A stretch of DNA of 53,295 nucleotides from Streptomyces mutomycini (GTDB lineage Bacteria > Actinomycetota > Actinomycetes > Streptomycetales > Streptomycetaceae). Positions within the stretch are counted from its first letter, which is position 1, and each line of letters starts with the position of its first letter. Under the pieces are notes generated by a model. That model did not search any database, was not told the DNA's origin, and saw nothing but the letters and a program-made list of their open reading frames with translations. The stretch covers positions 1-53,295 of the forward strand of contig NZ_MAPV01000045.1 in the NCBI RefSeq assembly GCF_001700505.1, given 5' to 3'. This document shows, one piece after another, positions 50,948-53,295 of this stretch. Both the position numbers and the translations under genes were made by a program.

Positions 50948-51067
50948 TCCTCCCCGCCGGGCCGCAGGAGCCCCCGGCGGGGCGTTGGTACGGACCGGCT
51001 ACGCTCACCCTTGCTCCGCCCCCCGCGCGGAGAGCCCCGCATGCTCACACACCAGGAGACTGACGAG

Positions 51068-52291
51068 ATGGCCGACCGGGTGACGGTGATCGGCTGGGAC
51101 GGCTCGCCACTGACCAGGGCGGCCACGGCCGCACTCTCGGCCGCCACGCTCGTCGCCGGTGCCGCGCACCACCTCGCACTCCCGGAAGTGCCCGAGCGGG
51201 CCGAACGCGTCCGCCTCGGCAGCGTCGACCTGGCCGCCCGCAGGATCGCGGGCCACCGCGGGAGCGCCGTCGTCCTCGCGGACGGCGACCCCGGCTTCTT
51301 CGGCGTCGTACGCACCCTGCACAAGCCCGAACACGGACTCGAGGTGGAGGTCGTTCCCGCCGTCTCGTCCGTCGCGACCGCCTTCGCCCGCGCCGGAATG
51401 CCGTGGGACGACGCGCAGATCGTCGTCGCCCAGCCGCGCACCCTGCGCCGCGCCGTCAACGTCATCCGCGCCCACCACAAGGTGGCCGTACTCACCTCCC
51501 CCGGAGCGGGCCCCGCCGAGCTCGCCCTGCTGCTCGAAGGGGTCCACCGGACCTTCGTCATCTGCGAGGAGCTCGGCACCGTACGCGAGCGGGTCACCGT
51601 CCTCACATCCGACAAGACGGCCGACCACACCTGGCGCGACCCCAACGTCGTCATCGCCATAGGCGGCGGCCCCGAGACCACCGCCACCAGTGCCTGGATC
51701 GCGGGCCGCAGCCCGGTCCACCCCGAGGGCGTCCGCGGCTGGGCCCTGCCCGCCGCGTCGTACGGTGGTGCGGGGGAGGGCGGCGAAGGGGAGTCGCCCG
51801 GCCTGCGCGCCGCACAGCTGGCCCGCCTCGGGCCCCGCGCCGGTGACCTGGTCTGGGACATCGGCTGCGGCAGCGGCGCCCTCGCCGTGGAGGCGGCCCG
51901 CTTCGGTGCAGCGGTGCTCGCCGTGGACAGCGACCCGGACGCCTGCGCGCGTACGACGGCGGCGGCCCGCACCTTCCAGGCCGGCGTCCAGGTCGTCAGG
52001 GGAACGGCCCCGCACGTGCTGGAACGTCTTCCCGAACCCGACGTCGTACGGATCGGCGGCGGCGGAGTCCCCGTGGTCACGGCGGTGGCCGACCGGCGGC
52101 CGGAACGCATCGTCACCCATGCCTCGAACCGTGACGAGGCGGAGGCGTTGGGCGCGGCGCTCTCGGAGAACGGATACACCGTCGAGTGCGCGCTGCTCCA
52201 GTCCGTGGAACTGGACACCTCCGCCTGGGCGGAGCGCGAGCGGACCGTCGTCTTCCTGCTCTCCGCGGTGCGTACCGACCTCGCCCCCTGA
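51068..52291 (+). CDS. cobL: Precorrin-6Y C5,15-methyltransferase (decarboxylating)
   Basis: Protein of 407 residues with two fused domains. The N-terminal CbiE-like tetrapyrrole methylase part (about 1-200) starts DRVTVIGWDGSPLT and has VVLADGDPGFFGVVR and VEVVPAVSSVATAFARAG. The C-terminal CbiT-like part has SAM motif DLVWDIGCGSGALAVEAARF near 260, then PDVVRIGGGG. Together they methylate C5 and C15 of precorrin-6B and decarboxylate in cobalamin synthesis. The ATG at 51068 has CAGGAG nine bases upstream; a nine-codon longer start is possible. TACGCT at 51000 (TANNNT) may be the promoter. The CobT-like gene follows 330 bases later. Confidence 0.94.
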   Translation: MADRVTVIGWDGSPLTRAATAALSAATLVAGAAHHLALPEVPERAERVRLGSVDLAARRIAGHRGSAVVLADGDPGFFGVVRTLHKPEHGLEVEVVPAVSSVATAFARAGMPWDDAQIVVAQPRTLRRAVNVIRAHHKVAVLTSPGAGPAELALLLEGVHRTFVICEELGTVRERVTVLTSDKTADHTWRDPNVVIAIGGGPETTATSAWIAGRSPVHPEGVRGWALPAASYGGAGEGGEGESPGLRAAQLARLGPRAGDLVWDIGCGSGALAVEAARFGAAVLAVDSDPDACARTTAAARTFQAGVQVVRGTAPHVLERLPEPDVVRIGGGGVPVVTAVADRRPERIVTHASNRDEAEALGAALSENGYTVECALLQSVELDTSAWAERERTVVFLLSAVRTDLAP

Positions 52292-52622
52292 ACCCTTCGC
52301 GGGGGGCGCGAGGTAGGCTGACCGATTGTTGTACCGCGCCCGGCTGTTCGACGGTTCGTTCGTCAATGTCCGGAAAAGTGGACCGCTTTGGTCCGCGATG
52401 TGGTACGGCGCAACCGGGGGACGCGCAACGTGGCGCAGTCCACAGCGAGCCGGGGCAGAACTGTCTGCCGCGGCGGCGAACGGCCGCGAGAATGTATACC
52501 TCCGCGCGCGTTTCGTGCCGCGCGGGGAGCCCGCTCGTTCTTGTTGACGAGCACCGGCGTCCCGTGGTTCGGGCATCCCGGGCAAAGGGCGAAGGAGCAC
52601 TGACGATGGGCGAGGGGTACGC
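52292..52622 (+). other. Intergenic region between cobL and cobT-like gene
   Basis: About 330 bases without a supported gene. It has a TAGGCT box (52314-52319), a GGACC/GGTCC hairpin near 52381-52396 and a GGCAGA-ACTG-TCTGCC inverted repeat near 52455. The open frames here (for example TTG 52326 to 52547, or the frame ending at 52626) have lower third-position G+C (about 70% by my count for the first) than neighbouring genes. A micro-frame at 52606-52626 (MGEGYA) has GAAGGAG upstream and its TGA overlaps the next ATG. No cobalamin riboswitch consensus was seen. Confidence 0.5.
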
Positions 52623-53295
52623 ATGACTGACACCGGCCAGATCCCGGGCGAGGGACTGCCGGAGAACGCAGGCATGGTGGAGCAGCCGGGCATCCCCGTC
52701 CCGGACGCCTACACCTACCTCGAACCCTCCGAGCCCATCGCCGAGGACGACGACCTCCTCCTGATGCCCGCGACCCAGGGTGCGTGGAGCGACGCTCCTG
52801 CCGCCCCGACGGGCCTGTCCGAGCAGCTCCCGGCGCACGCCCAGGCCGTGAACGGCACGCACGGACGCGGGGTGGCCGACGTCAACGGCGTACGGATCCC
52901 GGCGCACACGCCGGTGCAGGTCCCGGCCGCCGCCGGGCCCGCCCGGCGCCCGCTCCACCGCGGCCCCGCCTCCACCGAGGCGCCCTCCTACGGGGGGACG
53001 CCGACCCACGGGGTGGTCCGCTCGCTCGCGGACCGGGGACCGGCCGGCCCGCAGAACCCGATGCCCGTGCGGCATGCGGGACCGCCGACGACCGGTCCTG
53101 AGTACTACGACATCCCGGCCGAGGACGCGGCCGTGCTGCCGGGCCCGCAGCTGGGCGAGATCCCGCCCCAGGGCGCGCCCGCCTGGGGGCCGCCGGAGCC
53201 GGCCGCCGCGCCGGAGCCGGTGGTCGAGCCTGATCCGGTGGTGGAGCCTGAGGCATTGGTCGATTCCGTCGCGCCGGCCGAGCACGCTGAAGCGA
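52623..53295 (+). CDS. CobT-like protein, N-terminal part (3' end outside window)
   Basis: The frame is open from ATG 52623 to the window edge, 224 codons. It starts MTDTGQIPGEGLPENAGMVE and is rich in Pro, Ala, Gly, Glu, with repeated VEPDPVVEPEALV at the right edge, so it is disordered. From memory, Streptomyces nicotinate-nucleotide:dimethylbenzimidazole phosphoribosyltransferases have a very long N-terminus of this kind, and the position after cobL supports it. The catalytic domain is not in the window, so this cannot be checked here. The start may be coupled to a micro-frame by an ATGA overlap. Confidence 0.6.
   Translation, partial: MTDTGQIPGEGLPENAGMVEQPGIPVPDAYTYLEPSEPIAEDDDLLLMPATQGAWSDAPAAPTGLSEQLPAHAQAVNGTHGRGVADVNGVRIPAHTPVQVPAAAGPARRPLHRGPASTEAPSYGGTPTHGVVRSLADRGPAGPQNPMPVRHAGPPTTGPEYYDIPAEDAAVLPGPQLGEIPPQGAPAWGPPEPAAAPEPVVEPDPVVEPEALVDSVAPAEHAEA

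Noticed and set aside
51000..52622. Cobalamin riboswitch near cobL or the CobT-like gene
   Set aside because: I looked for the B12-box core and the surrounding conserved elements and saw none in either upstream region.

Overview
The window is chromosomal DNA from a high-GC actinomycete, almost certainly a Streptomyces. Codon third positions are strongly G/C. GTG and TTG starts are common, and many genes begin at a TANNNT box followed by 6-8 bases and the start codon, which suggests leaderless transcripts. The argCJBDR ... argH gene order, glpQ1-like gene, metNIQ and cobalamin genes also match Streptomyces chromosomes. All assignments rest on reading the sequence; no database was searched.

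Left part (1-10,300), more accessory in character. A NUDIX tail is followed by a minus-strand cluster: Zn-dependent dehydrogenase, cupin, a broken gene, a cyclophilin-like lipoprotein, an MFS efflux pump and an SDR. It is divergent from an XRE/MmyB-type regulator, with GTAC palindromes in the shared promoter region. A relic zone follows (5.7-6.3 kb), with a possible transposase scrap and a frameshifted hemolysin III gene. Then comes a cold-shock block: CspA with a long AT-rich leader and hairpin, a DEAD-box helicase whose ribosome-binding site lies inside a hairpin, a CBS-domain protein and a small conserved protein. A possible GvpU-like protein closes this part.

Middle part (10,300-29,600): 3-hydroxybutyryl-CoA dehydrogenase; secreted GH10-like hydrolase; DUF1918; an EamA exporter and a MocR regulator whose start codons overlap head to head; GNAT; a degenerate histidine phosphatase; an EstB-like serine hydrolase; a relic of a NarL-type regulator. 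Next is a divergent pair made of a LysR effector domain with no HTH and a DUF5997 protein. The SRPBCC protein and P-loop kinase follow. After them is a four-gene ABC system (ATPase, two giant FtsX-type permeases, second ATPase with an AbrB-like tail), then a methyltransferase.

Right part (29,600-53,295): the arginine biosynthesis operon argC-J-B-D-R under an ARG-box promoter, three minus-strand genes (L,D-transpeptidase, PNPOx-like, HEAT-repeat), then argH with its own ARG-box promoter. These are followed by an aldo/keto reductase, a HAD-like protein, a TetR-MFS efflux pair with tandem operators, a PlsC acyltransferase, a GlpQ-type phosphodiesterase with PHO-box-like repeats, a small sigma factor, GNATs and two small membrane proteins. 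A Cys/Met-containing leader peptide precedes the methionine ABC importer metN-metI-metQ. The window ends with CobL and the start of a CobT-like cobalamin protein that runs off the end.

Most notable for follow-up: the possible split LysR-type regulator (17.9-19.2 kb), the met leader peptide (47.2 kb), the hairpins at the cold-shock genes and the ABC ATPase with an AbrB-like tail.
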